Shown piece by piece: positions 1 to 8,853 of a stretch of 64,000 nt of DNA. Under the pieces are notes generated by a model that searched no databases, was not told the origin of the DNA, and worked only from the letters and a program-made list of their open reading frames with translations. The number at the start of each line of letters is the position of its first letter. Position 1 is the first letter of the stretch. This DNA comes from Novosphingobium sp. 9 (GTDB taxonomy: Bacteria > Pseudomonadota > Alphaproteobacteria > Sphingomonadales > Sphingomonadaceae), in assembly GCF_025340265.1 (NCBI RefSeq), contig NZ_CP022707.1:2666501-2730500 (forward strand), read 5' to 3'. A program made the translations under genes and the position numbers.

Positions 1-56
1 CACCGGCCTGCCTCCTTGCGGACAAATCCCGAGAAGGGCAAGCACCGAAGATGGGA

Positions 57-79
57 TGGCCGCGATCCGGGCGGCCAGA
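57..79 (-). terminator. possible stem-loop after the DUF481 gene
   Basis: Just past the stop of the DUF481 gene, read on the minus strand, GGCCGC and GCGGCC arms can pair around a short loop. No T-run follows, so this is a weak terminator candidate. Confidence 0.25.
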
Positions 80-1216
80 TCAGAAGCTGTAGATCAGCGA
101 GGCCCTGGCGATGCGATCGGTCGTCTTGGCCCCGTCCGACGGGTTGCTTTCATAGTTGATGTTGTACGACAGCTTGCTCTTGAGCGGGCCGAACAGCGTC
201 GATTCCACCGAGGTTTCCGATGCCACCGTGGTCGCCCCGGCTTCGAGGTAGACTGCCAGCGCTTCCTTCAGCGTCACCGTCTTGGAAGGCATCCACGCGA
301 TGTTCGCGCTGCCGCGTGCGGCAAGGCGGGTCGTCATGTCGTCCTCGTAATAGACGGTATGACGGATTGCCGGACCGACGCTGAGATCGATGGTCAGATC
401 CTTGCGGTTCACGGCCTTGATACCGGCACCGGCCGAGATCGTATAACGCTGGCGGTAGCCCAGGCTCAGATCGTGCTCGAACTGGGAGAGACCATAGATG
501 TAGTTGTTGGCATCGATATTGTAGCGCGGCTGATAGGCCGCCAGCGCACGCTCGGTATCGGTCACGCCGCTGGTCCGGCTGTAGGTGCCCGACATCGTGA
601 TGACGTGCTCCCAGTTGATGCCGGTCCGCTTGAGCGAGACATTGGTGTAGATGCCGACCTGGCTGGTGTTGCCCGAAGTGACATTTCCACCGAGCTCGAC
701 CGAGCCCTTCCACAGCTCGAAAATGCCTGCCGCGCGGATCTTGGCCTTGCGTGCGGCCTCCTTCTCTGCCGTGCTGGCATCGAGCGCGGCGTGATAGCGC
801 TTGCCGATGGCCTCGATATCGTCCTTGTACTCGGGCGAGATCTTCTTGGCGAACTTCACCATGGCATCCACGGTGTTCGCGTCGTTGGCGTCGACTGCGG
901 CGGCCAGCATCGCGCGGATATTGGCCGGCAGCTCGGGGGCAGGCGGCGTCAGGATGACAAGCTGCGGCACCGGATCGGGCAGCAGCATGCGGATCGGCGG
1001 CGGGGGAGGCGGCGGCGGAAGCGGCACCAGCGCATCGGGCGCAGGCACGGCATCGGCCGGCACAGGCTGCACGACAGGCTGGCTCACCAGCGAAGGCGCG
1101 ACCGCGGGCTTCGTCGCCGCGTGCGCAACCTGCGACAGCGCGACGGCCGGGAACAGCGCGACAACGCACGCGAGAACGGGTCCGCTCGGGGGCAGCGGGC
1201 GCGGGACGCTACGGAT
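80..1216 (-). CDS. DUF481 family outer-membrane beta-barrel protein
   Basis: The product of about 378 residues has an export signal (hydrophobic stretch ending AHA near residue 34), a Pro/Ala linker with an eight-proline run, a short alpha-helical part, and a C-terminal region of about 240 residues typical of DUF481 ("salt-stress-induced") barrels. It ends in LIYSF, with the terminal Phe expected of outer-membrane barrels. The start is a problem. A good AGGAG lies eight bases before an ATC codon in frame at 1216, but no ATG, GTG or TTG is in frame between this Shine-Dalgarno and the signal peptide. Either ATC is used, or a base is missing from the five-G run at 1188-1192, which would connect a TTG at about 1219 to the signal peptide. 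In-frame GTG and TTG codons lie further upstream without a visible ribosome site. The specific role is unknown. Confidence 0.75.
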   Translation of the reverse strand: MRSVPRPLPPSGPVLACVVALFPAVALSQVAHAATKPAVAPSLVSQPVVQPVPADAVPAPDALVPLPPPPPPPPIRMLLPDPVPQLVILTPPAPELPANIRAMLAAAVDANDANTVDAMVKFAKKISPEYKDDIEAIGKRYHAALDASTAEKEAARKAKIRAAGIFELWKGSVELGGNVTSGNTSQVGIYTNVSLKRTGINWEHVITMSGTYSRTSGVTDTERALAAYQPRYNIDANNYIYGLSQFEHDLSLGYRQRYTISAGAGIKAVNRKDLTIDLSVGPAIRHTVYYEDDMTTRLAARGSANIAWMPSKTVTLKEALAVYLEAGATTVASETSVESTLFGPLKSKLSYNINYESNPSDGAKTTDRIARASLIYSF

Positions 1217-1374
1217 CGCAACTTCTCCTGGACTTGGTGCGGGGTGAATTCCGAGCCCTTCGTATAACGATCGGTGCCTGTGGCGCAATCCGCGCTGCAA
1301 GCCTTGGCGCTGCACTGCGGCGAACCGAGTATACGGCGCGGCATCATTCCAGTGTCGCGCCGTACACCGTAAGA

Positions 1375-3006
1375 TCAGAGTTTCAGCGCCTTGATCACCG
1401 TCTCGGTAAGCGCGCCCTGCCCGCGTTTCAGGAACAGGCGCAGGTCCGTAGGACCGGCGGCATCTAGCTTGATATCCAGCGCCGCGCGCCACAGGCCGTT
1501 GCCGCGATAGACCGGATAGACATTGGTCGAAAGCAGCTGTGCCTTGTCCAGGTTCGTCACCACCTCGACGCCCGAAGAGCCCGTCAGGCCGGTCAGCGAA
1601 GGCCCCGCGAAGTCGAACACGAACTTCTGGGCGCCGGGAATCGCCGGGCTGTCCGCGACACCCGCCTTGCCCACCCGGATATCGACGCAGCGCGCGGCAT
1701 CGTCGGCGCTGGGATCTTTCGAGGTCCAGGTCAGGCGATAGGCGACAGCGATATGATCGCCCTTGCGCACCGGTTTGTCGGGCGTCCAGAACGCGGCCAT
1801 ATTGTCCTGGTTCTCGTTGTTCGTCGGCATCTCGTAGAGCCGCACGGTGCCCGCGCCCCAGTCTCCCTTCGGTTCGACCCAAAGGTTCGGACGGCGGTCG
1901 AAGAATCCGCCATCGTCCTGATAGTGATCGAAGTTCTGGTCACGCTGGAGCAGGCCGAAGGCCTTGGGGCTGTTCGCCTGAAACGTGAAGATCCGGGCCG
2001 AAGGCGGATTTTCCAGCGGGCGCCAGATATGCTCGCCATCGCCCGGCCAGATGGCGATACCGTCCGAATCGTGGACTTCCGGGCGCCAGTCGGTGCGGTT
2101 GAGCGTCGACTGGTCGTACCAGAACATGCTGGAGGCAGGCGCGAGGCCCAGCTGCTTCACGTCCTGCCGGAAGAACAGCTGCGCCTGCACGTCCTGCACC
2201 GCGCCATTGGGATCGACGTTGCGCGTGTCGAAGGCAAAGGCACCGCAGACGTGCGGACTGTCGAGCATCGCATGGATCATGAAGCGATCGGGGGTGATCT
2301 CCTCGATCCAGAATTTGGTGAAATTGGGGAAGTCCTCCCCCGTCGGCAGGCCGGTGTCGATGGCAAGGCCGCGCGCGGAAATCCCGAACTGGTCGCGCGA
2401 ACCGGAGGTGCGGAAGTACGAGGCGCCCATGAACGAGAGCCAGTCGGCATGACCGTCCGAGGCCATGACGCGGAAACCGGCGATATCGGCCTTGGTCCCG
2501 CCCACGAACAGGTCCGAGGTATCGACGACCGGGCGCGCCTGCCCGTTCTGCACAACGTTCAACTCGACCGCATAGGGTGCAACCGCCGTGCTGGTGGGGA
2601 ACAGACGGATCACGCGGGCAATCGATCCGGCGGTGCCGTAGGTCAGGCGCGCCAGCGTATCGAAGTCCTTCGCCGCCGTGGGCGAGACCGGCGGCTGCAC
2701 ATAGGGCTTGGCCGCCATGGACCGCGCCATCTTCACGAGGCCTTCCCAGCTGAACGCCACCGGTTTGCCGAGGTAGGCAGGCACGGCAGGCGCCGCGGCA
2801 GAGGACGTGGCGGCGGCGCGCGCGGTCGCGGGCAGCAGGCCCGCACCGATCAGCGCGCCGATCAGGCCGGTCATGTCGCGACGCGACAGGGCAATATCGT
2901 CGCGACGCGACAGGCTGATATCAGCCACAGCATCAGGCGCGGCGCCGCTGGCAGCGTCGGTCATCGTAACATTCGGTTCGGCATTGGGCATTCGACGGAT
3001 GGGCAC
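1375..3006 (-). CDS. opgG: glucan biosynthesis protein, OpgG/OpgD (MdoG) family
   Basis: Periplasmic protein of 543 residues covering the whole MdoG domain (about residues 75-540). Family members act on osmoregulated periplasmic beta-glucans, building or trimming the backbone and branches. The N-terminus carries a Tat-type signal, SRRDMTGLIGALIGAGLL, which fits OpgD better than the Sec-exported E. coli OpgG, so the symbol is approximate. The twin-arginine motif is preceded by a near copy of itself (ISLSRRDD-IALSRRDM), made by a 24-bp tandem duplication in the DNA. Possible starts are at 3006, 2991 and 2964; all lie before the Tat motif and the choice is uncertain. No glucosyltransferase opgH is in the window, so the gene stands alone. 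Confidence 0.85.
   Translation of the reverse strand: MPIRRMPNAEPNVTMTDAASGAAPDAVADISLSRRDDIALSRRDMTGLIGALIGAGLLPATARAAATSSAAAPAVPAYLGKPVAFSWEGLVKMARSMAAKPYVQPPVSPTAAKDFDTLARLTYGTAGSIARVIRLFPTSTAVAPYAVELNVVQNGQARPVVDTSDLFVGGTKADIAGFRVMASDGHADWLSFMGASYFRTSGSRDQFGISARGLAIDTGLPTGEDFPNFTKFWIEEITPDRFMIHAMLDSPHVCGAFAFDTRNVDPNGAVQDVQAQLFFRQDVKQLGLAPASSMFWYDQSTLNRTDWRPEVHDSDGIAIWPGDGEHIWRPLENPPSARIFTFQANSPKAFGLLQRDQNFDHYQDDGGFFDRRPNLWVEPKGDWGAGTVRLYEMPTNNENQDNMAAFWTPDKPVRKGDHIAVAYRLTWTSKDPSADDAARCVDIRVGKAGVADSPAIPGAQKFVFDFAGPSLTGLTGSSGVEVVTNLDKAQLLSTNVYPVYRGNGLWRAALDIKLDAAGPTDLRLFLKRGQGALTETVIKALKL
2876..2923 (-). repeat. 24-bp tandem duplication doubling a Tat motif
   Basis: Two 24-bp units (2876-2899 and 2900-2923) match at 20 of 24 positions, the first 15 bases being identical. 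In the reading frame of the glucan gene they encode two consecutive eight-residue units, each with an SRRD twin-arginine core. Confidence 0.8.
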
Positions 3007-3279
3007 AGGCAGGCGTCCTCGCTGGCTTGTTGTCAGTCCTTACGAGCCTTACCGACATCCTTTCCGCAAAACTTTCGCATAGGAACGGCCTCGCGCCCAA
3101 GCCGTTCCCCGTCGCTTTGTAGCCCTTTGTCGCAAGGCCCGGATCGGCCTCTGCGTAGGCTATCGTTGGCGCCCTCTTCGGGATCGCATCGCCGCTTGGC
3201 CATGGCGCAAGGGCGTCAACGGGACGGACGGGGCCTTATCCGCGATGGACCGCCCGTATGATGGACAGGGCTTTAAGCA

Positions 3280-4845
3280 TCACGGCGCGGACGATCCATC
3301 GGGCGCGTCCGCAGCATCGCTCTTCTTGCCTGCAGCCTTACCGGCGGCCTTGCCAGCAACCTTGTCCGCAGCCGCTTTCGCGGCGACAGCGCGTTTGGCA
3401 ATGTCCTCGTCGGTGCTCGGCACGTTCTGCCAGCCGCCGCCCAGTTCCATGAACACCGCGATCTGGCGGTCGACCAGCTTGGCCTGCGCCGCCGCATAGC
3501 TCAGCTGCACATTGACGTGGTTGCCCTGCGCGGACAGCACCGAGAGGAAGTCCGACCGGCCAAAGCGCATCAGCTTGGCCGACTGCTGCGAAGACAGGGC
3601 CGCGCTGGCCGCCGCACGCCGCAGGGCGTCGGCGGTCTTTTCCGCCTGTACATAGCTGTCGAGCGAATCCTCGACCCCGCGCAGGGCCGAAAGCACGGTG
3701 GAATCGAACTTGGCGATATCGGCATCGACCTGTGCATTCGCCGCGTCGATCTTGGCCTTCACGATCGGCCGGTTCGGGAAATTCCAGCTGAGCAGCGGCC
3801 CCAGCCCGAAGGCATAGTTGGTGCTGGAGAACATCTCCGGATACTGGCCGCCTGCCAGCAGTCCGCCACCGATGGAAACGGTGGGATAGAGGTCCGCCAT
3901 GGCCACGCCGATCCGCGCAGTGTCACCGGCGATCATGCGTTCGGCCTGCCGGATATCGGGACGGCGACGGATCATCGCCGCGCCGTCGCCAACGGGCATG
4001 GGCTGCGAAAGCGTGGGCAGCGTATCGCAGGTCTCGACGTCCTTGGGATACTCCGCAGGCGGCTTGCCCAGCAGCGTTGCCAGGAGGAACAGCGCGCCCT
4101 GTCGCTGCGAGACGAAGCCCGGCAGGTTGGCCTCGGTGGTCTCGACCGCCGTGCGCGCACGGGTAACGTCGAACGCGGTGGCCCGCCCGCCCTTCTGCAG
4201 GCGGATCGTCGCGTTCAGCGTCGACTGCTGGTTGGCGATGACGCGCTGCATCACCTTGTACTGGTAATTGGCAGAGCAGGCATCGGCATAGGCCTTGGTG
4301 GTCGCCGCTGCGACGGCGATCCGCACTGCATCGCGCGCGGCCTCCACCGCATCGCGATCGGCAAGGCTACCCTCGATCGCGCGCTTGATCTTGCCGTTGA
4401 GATCGAGCGGATAGGAGAACTGCATCCCCAGCGTATACGTGGTGATGCCCTGCTCTTCCGCGCCCAGCGAGAGCAGCGAGTAGTTGCGTTCGCGCGAGGT
4501 TGCCGCGACCACATCGGTCTTGATGTCGCGCGTGCCCATCGTGCCGCGCACCATCGCATCGGCCTTGCGCAGGTTGGCATCCGCCGCGCGCAGATCGGCA
4601 TTGGCGGCCAGCGCCTGCTGCACCAGCTCGTCAATGCGGGGATTGTTGTAAAGCTCCCACCAGTGGTCGGGCAGCGGCTCCTCGCTGAAGCCCGGCCCCT
4701 CGGCAGACAGGAACGGTGCCTTGGCGGTATCCATGTTGGCCACCGAGTGTTCGGGTGGGTGATAATCCGGCCCGGCGACGCAGCCTGCAAGGGCTACCGC
4801 CAGGCCCGATACAGCCAGCAGGCCGCGAGTGCGCGCGCGGGACAT
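3280..4845 (-). CDS. NodT-family outer-membrane efflux lipoprotein (TolC-like)
   Basis: The protein of 521 residues begins with a lipoprotein signal (lipobox LAGC, Cys22) followed by the CVAGPDYHPP start typical of NodT/OprM channels, then two outer-membrane-efflux repeats with long coiled-coil helices. A Lys/Ala-rich low-complexity tail of about 45 residues follows the usual end. It forms the outer-membrane exit duct of a tripartite pump. The gene starts three bases after the stop of the HlyD-type adaptor gene and is last in the operon MarR-FUSC-DUF1656-HlyD-NodT, so it is very probably dedicated to that pump. Confidence 0.93.
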   Translation of the reverse strand: MSRARTRGLLAVSGLAVALAGCVAGPDYHPPEHSVANMDTAKAPFLSAEGPGFSEEPLPDHWWELYNNPRIDELVQQALAANADLRAADANLRKADAMVRGTMGTRDIKTDVVAATSRERNYSLLSLGAEEQGITTYTLGMQFSYPLDLNGKIKRAIEGSLADRDAVEAARDAVRIAVAAATTKAYADACSANYQYKVMQRVIANQQSTLNATIRLQKGGRATAFDVTRARTAVETTEANLPGFVSQRQGALFLLATLLGKPPAEYPKDVETCDTLPTLSQPMPVGDGAAMIRRRPDIRQAERMIAGDTARIGVAMADLYPTVSIGGGLLAGGQYPEMFSSTNYAFGLGPLLSWNFPNRPIVKAKIDAANAQVDADIAKFDSTVLSALRGVEDSLDSYVQAEKTADALRRAAASAALSSQQSAKLMRFGRSDFLSVLSAQGNHVNVQLSYAAAQAKLVDRQIAVFMELGGGWQNVPSTDEDIAKRAVAAKAAADKVAGKAAGKAAGKKSDAADAPDGSSAP

Positions 4846-4848
4846 CGC

Positions 4849-5817
4849 TTACTGCGCCCCCGTGGCGGCAGGTGCCGGAGCCGGAGCGGGCGTCTGCATC
4901 GGGGCGGGCTGCGGGGCGGCGGGTTTGGCCGCCACCGGCTTGCCCTGCACCGGATGCTGGACGATCGTCACTGTCGCGGTACGACCCGAGATCAGTGCGA
5001 TACCCTGCGGCACCTTGGTCAGGTGGATACGGACCGGGATGCGCTGGGCCAGACGGACCCAGGTGAAGGTCGCCTCGACGCTGGGCAGCAGATTGCCGGA
5101 GTCAGAACGCGTAGTGTCGTTGATACCTGCCGCGATGCTGTCCACCCGGCCTTCCAGCTCGCGCTGCTCGCCCATCAGGTGGATGCGCACCGGTGCGCCG
5201 ACATGGATCAGCGGCAGCTTGGTTTCCTCGAAGTAGCCTTCGATCCGCACCGAATCCTCGTCGGTCAGCGCCATCGCCTGCTTGCCCGGCGCCAGATAGT
5301 CGCCCGGATGCAGATCGAGGTTGGTAACGATGCCGTTGACCGAGGCGACGACATGCGTGCGCGACAGGTTCAGCTTCGCCTCGTCCACCGCGCTTTGCGC
5401 CTTTGCGACTGCCGCCTCGGCAGTCTGCACGGCCGCCACGTTCTCCTCGTGCGTTTCCGCCGCGACCAGATCACCCAGGGCAATGTCGCGCTGCGAGGTG
5501 CGGCGGGCCAGCGCCAGCGTGGCGCGGGCACTGGCAAGGCCCGCCTGGGCCTCGTCCAGCGCCAGTGTGTAGCGCGGCTTGTCGATCACGAACAGCAGGT
5601 CGCCCTTGTGGACCTGCTGGTTGTCGCGCACCTCGACCTCGGTGACGAGACCGCCGACGTCGGGCGTCACCCGCACCACGTCCACGCGCACCCGGCCGTC
5701 GCGCGTCCAGGGGTCCTGCTCGTAATGGCGCCACAGCCAGATGGCGACGATGACGGCGATAACGACGATGACGATGGTGGCGGCACTGCGGCCGATGGCG
5801 GCAAGCACGGGTTTCAT
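4849..5817 (-). CDS. HlyD-family membrane fusion protein of an AaeA-like efflux system
   Basis: Adaptor of 322 residues: one N-terminal transmembrane helix (about 12-32), a biotinyl-lipoyl half-domain (VGGLVTEVEVRDNQQVHKGD), a coiled-coil hairpin of about 80 residues, a second lipoyl half and a beta-barrel, then an unusual Pro/Ala/Gln-rich tail after residue 290. It would bridge the inner-membrane FUSC transporter and the NodT channel. The ATG at 5817 was chosen because it overlaps the stop of the DUF1656 gene (ATGA), although the frame stays open 63 bases further upstream. Order and family composition match aaeXAB, which exports hydroxylated aromatic acids in E. coli. The substrate here is inferred only. 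Confidence 0.92.
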   Translation of the reverse strand: MKPVLAAIGRSAATIVIVVIAVIVAIWLWRHYEQDPWTRDGRVRVDVVRVTPDVGGLVTEVEVRDNQQVHKGDLLFVIDKPRYTLALDEAQAGLASARATLALARRTSQRDIALGDLVAAETHEENVAAVQTAEAAVAKAQSAVDEAKLNLSRTHVVASVNGIVTNLDLHPGDYLAPGKQAMALTDEDSVRIEGYFEETKLPLIHVGAPVRIHLMGEQRELEGRVDSIAAGINDTTRSDSGNLLPSVEATFTWVRLAQRIPVRIHLTKVPQGIALISGRTATVTIVQHPVQGKPVAAKPAAPQPAPMQTPAPAPAPAATGAQ

Positions 5818-6029
5818 ACAAAGGTGCCCATAATGGAGGAAAGCCAGGCGAACAGGCCAAGGAGCAGGATGAACAGGCAAAGGTCCACCAGCGCGCGATA
5901 GGCGAAGAACCGGTAGAGCCCGAGCATGTTGACGAGCGGCGTCAGCAACAGCGTCACGGCTGCCGCCAGTACGCCCAGCAGCAGCAGCGTCGGGATGAAG
6001 ACGCCAAACAGGGAAATCTCGCCGATCAT
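5814..6029 (-). CDS. DUF1656 small membrane protein (AaeX-like)
   Basis: A protein of 71 residues with two predicted membrane helices (about residues 10-32 and 43-65) and the MIGEISLFGVFIPTLL opening typical of DUF1656. Such proteins are nearly always encoded between FUSC and HlyD genes of aromatic-acid pumps; their exact job is unknown. It overlaps both neighbours by four bases (ATGA at 6026-6029 and 5814-5817), so translation of the three pump genes is probably coupled. Confidence 0.9.
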   Translation of the reverse strand: MIGEISLFGVFIPTLLLLGVLAAAVTLLLTPLVNMLGLYRFFAYRALVDLCLFILLLGLFAWLSSIMGTFV

Positions 6030-8122
6030 GCGGGGCTCCGGTTGCCCTCGCCGGTCAGCGACGGGGGGATCGGGGTGGACGGGGGTACGGGGCCGCGCAA
6101 GGGCGCAGCCTCGGGAAACAGGTTGCGGCGCAGGCTGAGCAGGCCCAGCACGCCGGCGCGGCGCACCATCGGGCGGGGATGCGCCAGCACGGCGTCGGTG
6201 GCGGCGTCGATATCGTGCAGCAGCTCGTCGCGCGGCGGCGTGGGATCGGCGGGATCGAGGCGGCGATAGTACGTGCCGACATCGCCCAGCACGCGGGTCA
6301 GCGGCGCCGCTTCCTCAGGCCCGATAGCAAGGCGCAGCTGGCGCAGTTCGCCGATCGCCACACCGGTCCGCAGATCGCGCAAGGCATCGTAGAGCGCATT
6401 GCCGCCAAGACCACTGGCGACCAGCCGTGGCGAAAGCAGCGCAATGCGATCGAGCATCGTGTTGATCCAGCCGCGCACGTTGGGCGGCCCCATCAGGTTC
6501 GCGCGATCGCCGATCTCGCGCCAGCCGATGCGGATGGTCTTGCGCACGGCGTCCTCCGCCCCTGCGGACTGGAGCAGGCGCACCATGACGATGGCGAAAG
6601 CGATGCCCACCAGTTCGGACAGGTTGCCGTTCACGAAGGCCGGGAAATTGCTGACATACTTCTGCGAGATCAGCAGCGGGCTGGCCACGCCCAGCATCGT
6701 CGGCAGCGCGATGCCCATCCAGCGCGGCGAATGCATCAGCGAGCCCAGCACCAGCATCGGCGGCGCGAACACGGCGATGAACTCCGGCCAGTTGGTGACC
6801 CGCGGCAGGATCGCATAACCCATGATGCCCCCCACGACCGTCGCGATCAGGGTGCCGAAGAAGAACGCCTTGAGCGGCGCGATCGGGTTGGGCGCCGCCG
6901 CGAACAGCGCCAGAAACACCGCTGCCAGCATGACGCCGGTCGATCCGTCCTGCCAGCCGCTGCCGATCCACAGCGCCATGCCGACCGCCATCGTCAAAAA
7001 CGCGCCGATCGCCCCGCGCAGCGCCCCGGAATAGTCGCGGTGCACCTCGCGCCCGCGCCGTCCTTCGAGCAGTTCAGCGACGCGCAGCGAGACCGGGCGA
7101 CGGCCCGGCGTCGCCATCTGCTCGGCCAGCGCCCGCGCATCGCGGTGCGCGGCGATCAGATCGGCAAGGCGCGAGGTCAGCGACAGCAGCATCAGCGCGC
7201 GCCAGTCGCTATCCGCCGTCAACGCAGGCTCCAGCGCATGGCAGCGCGCGATCAGCTGGAGCGCCTCGGCCTCACGGTCCTCGCGCGGCATCGCAATGCG
7301 CGAGATCCAGCCGCGCGTATCGGCCAGCAGGGCGCACACGTCATCCGGCAGACCGCCTGCCTCGCGCAGGCCCGCGATGCGATCCGCGACGGCGGCGCCC
7401 AGCGGCATCAGCAGCGAGAGCTGGTCCTGCAAGGCCCGCACCGTCCGGACGCGCGGCGCGATGCGGTTCGTCTCGAACGGCAGATGGACCGACAACTGGT
7501 GCAGTTCGGTCACGTCCTGCGCGAGGCGACGGCGCTCGGCGACATAGGAGGGATCGGGCTCCATCTGCAGCAGATCAAGCGACCAGCGCTCGGCATCGGC
7601 GAGGATGCCGTCCACCCGCCCGAGCAGAAACCCGGCGACCGAGCGCGGCAGCACCAGCGCATGGACGAAACTGCCGCACACGATGCCAAGGGTAATCTCC
7701 TGCACGCGCAGCACGGCATAGGTGAAGATGTCCTGCGGCGCGTCGAGCACCGGGAAGGCGACGATCGCAGTGGTATAGCCCGCCAGCACGAACATGTACG
7801 AGCGCGGCGTGCGGTCCATCATCGAGACGAACACGCACAGGGCCAGCCACCCGGCCATCGCCAGCGTCAGCAGGACCGGGGTGTTGACGAGGTTGGGCAC
7901 CAGCAGCACCGCCATACAGCCGCCGGTGAACGTGCCGATCACGCGAAACAGCGCCTTGGAAACCACCGTTCCCGCCAGCGGCTGGGCGACGATATAGGCC
8001 GTCAGGAACGACCAGAACGGCCGGTCGAGCCCGATCGTCAGGGCGATGTAGACGGCCAGCATCGCCGCCGCGAAAGACTTCAGCGAAAAGATCGCGGCAT
8101 CGATGCCGTACCTGCTGGTCAC
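6026..8122 (-). CDS. FUSC-family inner-membrane transporter (AaeB-like)
   Basis: The 698-residue protein has the fusaric-acid-resistance layout: an N-terminal block of about six membrane helices (residues 12-165), a cytoplasmic domain of roughly 190 residues, a second helix block (about 360-500) and a C-terminal soluble domain. Family members (AaeB, FusC) use proton-motive force to expel aromatic carboxylic acids. It follows the MarR gene by 13 bases and overlaps the DUF1656 gene, so it is the first structural gene of the pump operon. Homogentisate and furan-type acid catabolism encoded nearby would make a relief valve for aromatic acids useful, but no sequence feature fixes the substrate. 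Confidence 0.92.
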   Translation of the reverse strand: MTSRYGIDAAIFSLKSFAAAMLAVYIALTIGLDRPFWSFLTAYIVAQPLAGTVVSKALFRVIGTFTGGCMAVLLVPNLVNTPVLLTLAMAGWLALCVFVSMMDRTPRSYMFVLAGYTTAIVAFPVLDAPQDIFTYAVLRVQEITLGIVCGSFVHALVLPRSVAGFLLGRVDGILADAERWSLDLLQMEPDPSYVAERRRLAQDVTELHQLSVHLPFETNRIAPRVRTVRALQDQLSLLMPLGAAVADRIAGLREAGGLPDDVCALLADTRGWISRIAMPREDREAEALQLIARCHALEPALTADSDWRALMLLSLTSRLADLIAAHRDARALAEQMATPGRRPVSLRVAELLEGRRGREVHRDYSGALRGAIGAFLTMAVGMALWIGSGWQDGSTGVMLAAVFLALFAAAPNPIAPLKAFFFGTLIATVVGGIMGYAILPRVTNWPEFIAVFAPPMLVLGSLMHSPRWMGIALPTMLGVASPLLISQKYVSNFPAFVNGNLSELVGIAFAIVMVRLLQSAGAEDAVRKTIRIGWREIGDRANLMGPPNVRGWINTMLDRIALLSPRLVASGLGGNALYDALRDLRTGVAIGELRQLRLAIGPEEAAPLTRVLGDVGTYYRRLDPADPTPPRDELLHDIDAATDAVLAHPRPMVRRAGVLGLLSLRRNLFPEAAPLRGPVPPSTPIPPSLTGEGNRSPA

Positions 8123-8135
8123 GCCCGCCGCCCCC

Positions 8136-8588
8136 TCAGACCTGTTCGCGACGTTCGGAAATGCGCGCGCTGAACTGGTCGAACACAGCGATCATGCCCT
8201 TGAGCGCCTCGCTCGGCAATCCCTCCAGAAGCTCTGCGCGCAACCGGGCAAGACGGGCATCGAGACGCTGCGCGAGTTCGAGCCCTTCTGCGGTCAGGCT
8301 GAGCTGGCGGGCGCGGCCGTCGTGCTCGTCGGCAACACGCTCGACCAGCCCTGCAGCTTCCAGATGCTTGACGGTGCGTGCGATCGACGCCTCGGTGACG
8401 CCGGTGATCCGCGCGAGATCGCCCTGCCGCATCCCCGGCTCGCCGCTTTCGAGATAGACGAGCGCGCGCCCTTCCGATTCGGACACGCCCAGCGATTCCA
8501 GCTCGACGTTGGCCAGCAGCTGCCAGGCCCGCCCGATGGGAGCAATGCGCATCGTCAGGGCGCGTTCGAGTCTGCGGCGGTCATTCAC
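8136..8588 (-). CDS. MarR-family transcriptional regulator of the efflux operon
   Basis: A 150-residue MarR protein with the winged helix at about 55-110 (MRQGDLARITGVTEASIARTVKHLEAAGLVER, followed by the wing DEHDGRARQLSLT) and flanking dimerisation helices. It is the first gene of the efflux operon, 13 bases from the FUSC start. MarR repressors in this position usually bind their own promoter and release it on binding a phenolic ligand. A matching dyad lies seven bases before the start codon (8596-8615), which supports autoregulation. The ligand is unknown. Confidence 0.92.
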   Translation of the reverse strand: MNDRRRLERALTMRIAPIGRAWQLLANVELESLGVSESEGRALVYLESGEPGMRQGDLARITGVTEASIARTVKHLEAAGLVERVADEHDGRARQLSLTAEGLELAQRLDARLARLRAELLEGLPSEALKGMIAVFDQFSARISERREQV

Positions 8589-8595
8589 GGGGCGG

Positions 8596-8615
8596 TTACT
8601 TAGAACGCTAACTAA
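8596..8615. promoter_or_regulatory. candidate MarR operator
   Basis: TTACTTAG-AACG-CTAACTAA is an inverted repeat with 7 of 8 arm positions matching, lying directly upstream of the MarR start codon in otherwise GC-rich DNA. Position, size and AT-richness fit a MarR dimer site. Binding is inferred. Confidence 0.5.
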
Positions 8616-8820
8616 TTATACTCAACCCCCGTGCTCGACAAATTTTCACGCGGGCGAAATGTTGGATCGAAGGGCGCAAAAGGGCGATATGGCGGGCACC
8701 GCCGCACGCGCAAATGCGAAATCAGCAAATCCGCAGTCGGACAACAGGCCTGTTAGATCTTGAAACACGTTCAGGTTGGCGACGGCAACAATAGGTGGTT
8801 AGCTGACGTTTTCATAATGC

Positions 8821-8853
8821 CGTCATCCCAGCGAAAGCTGGGATCGCTCTCGG
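8821..8853. repeat. 33-bp inverted repeat, left copy, with internal stem-loop
   Basis: This 33-mer is identical to the reverse complement of 9159-9191. Each copy contains its own hairpin, ATCCCAGC-GAAA-GCTGGGAT. The stop codon of the enclosed GIY-YIG frame begins at the very next base (8854). Confidence 0.95.

Noticed and set aside
3517..5901. Open frame of 794 codons antisense to the NodT and HlyD genes
   Set aside because: It covers two well-supported genes, is rich in Arg and His with no domain, and follows codon-position bias of the opposite strand.
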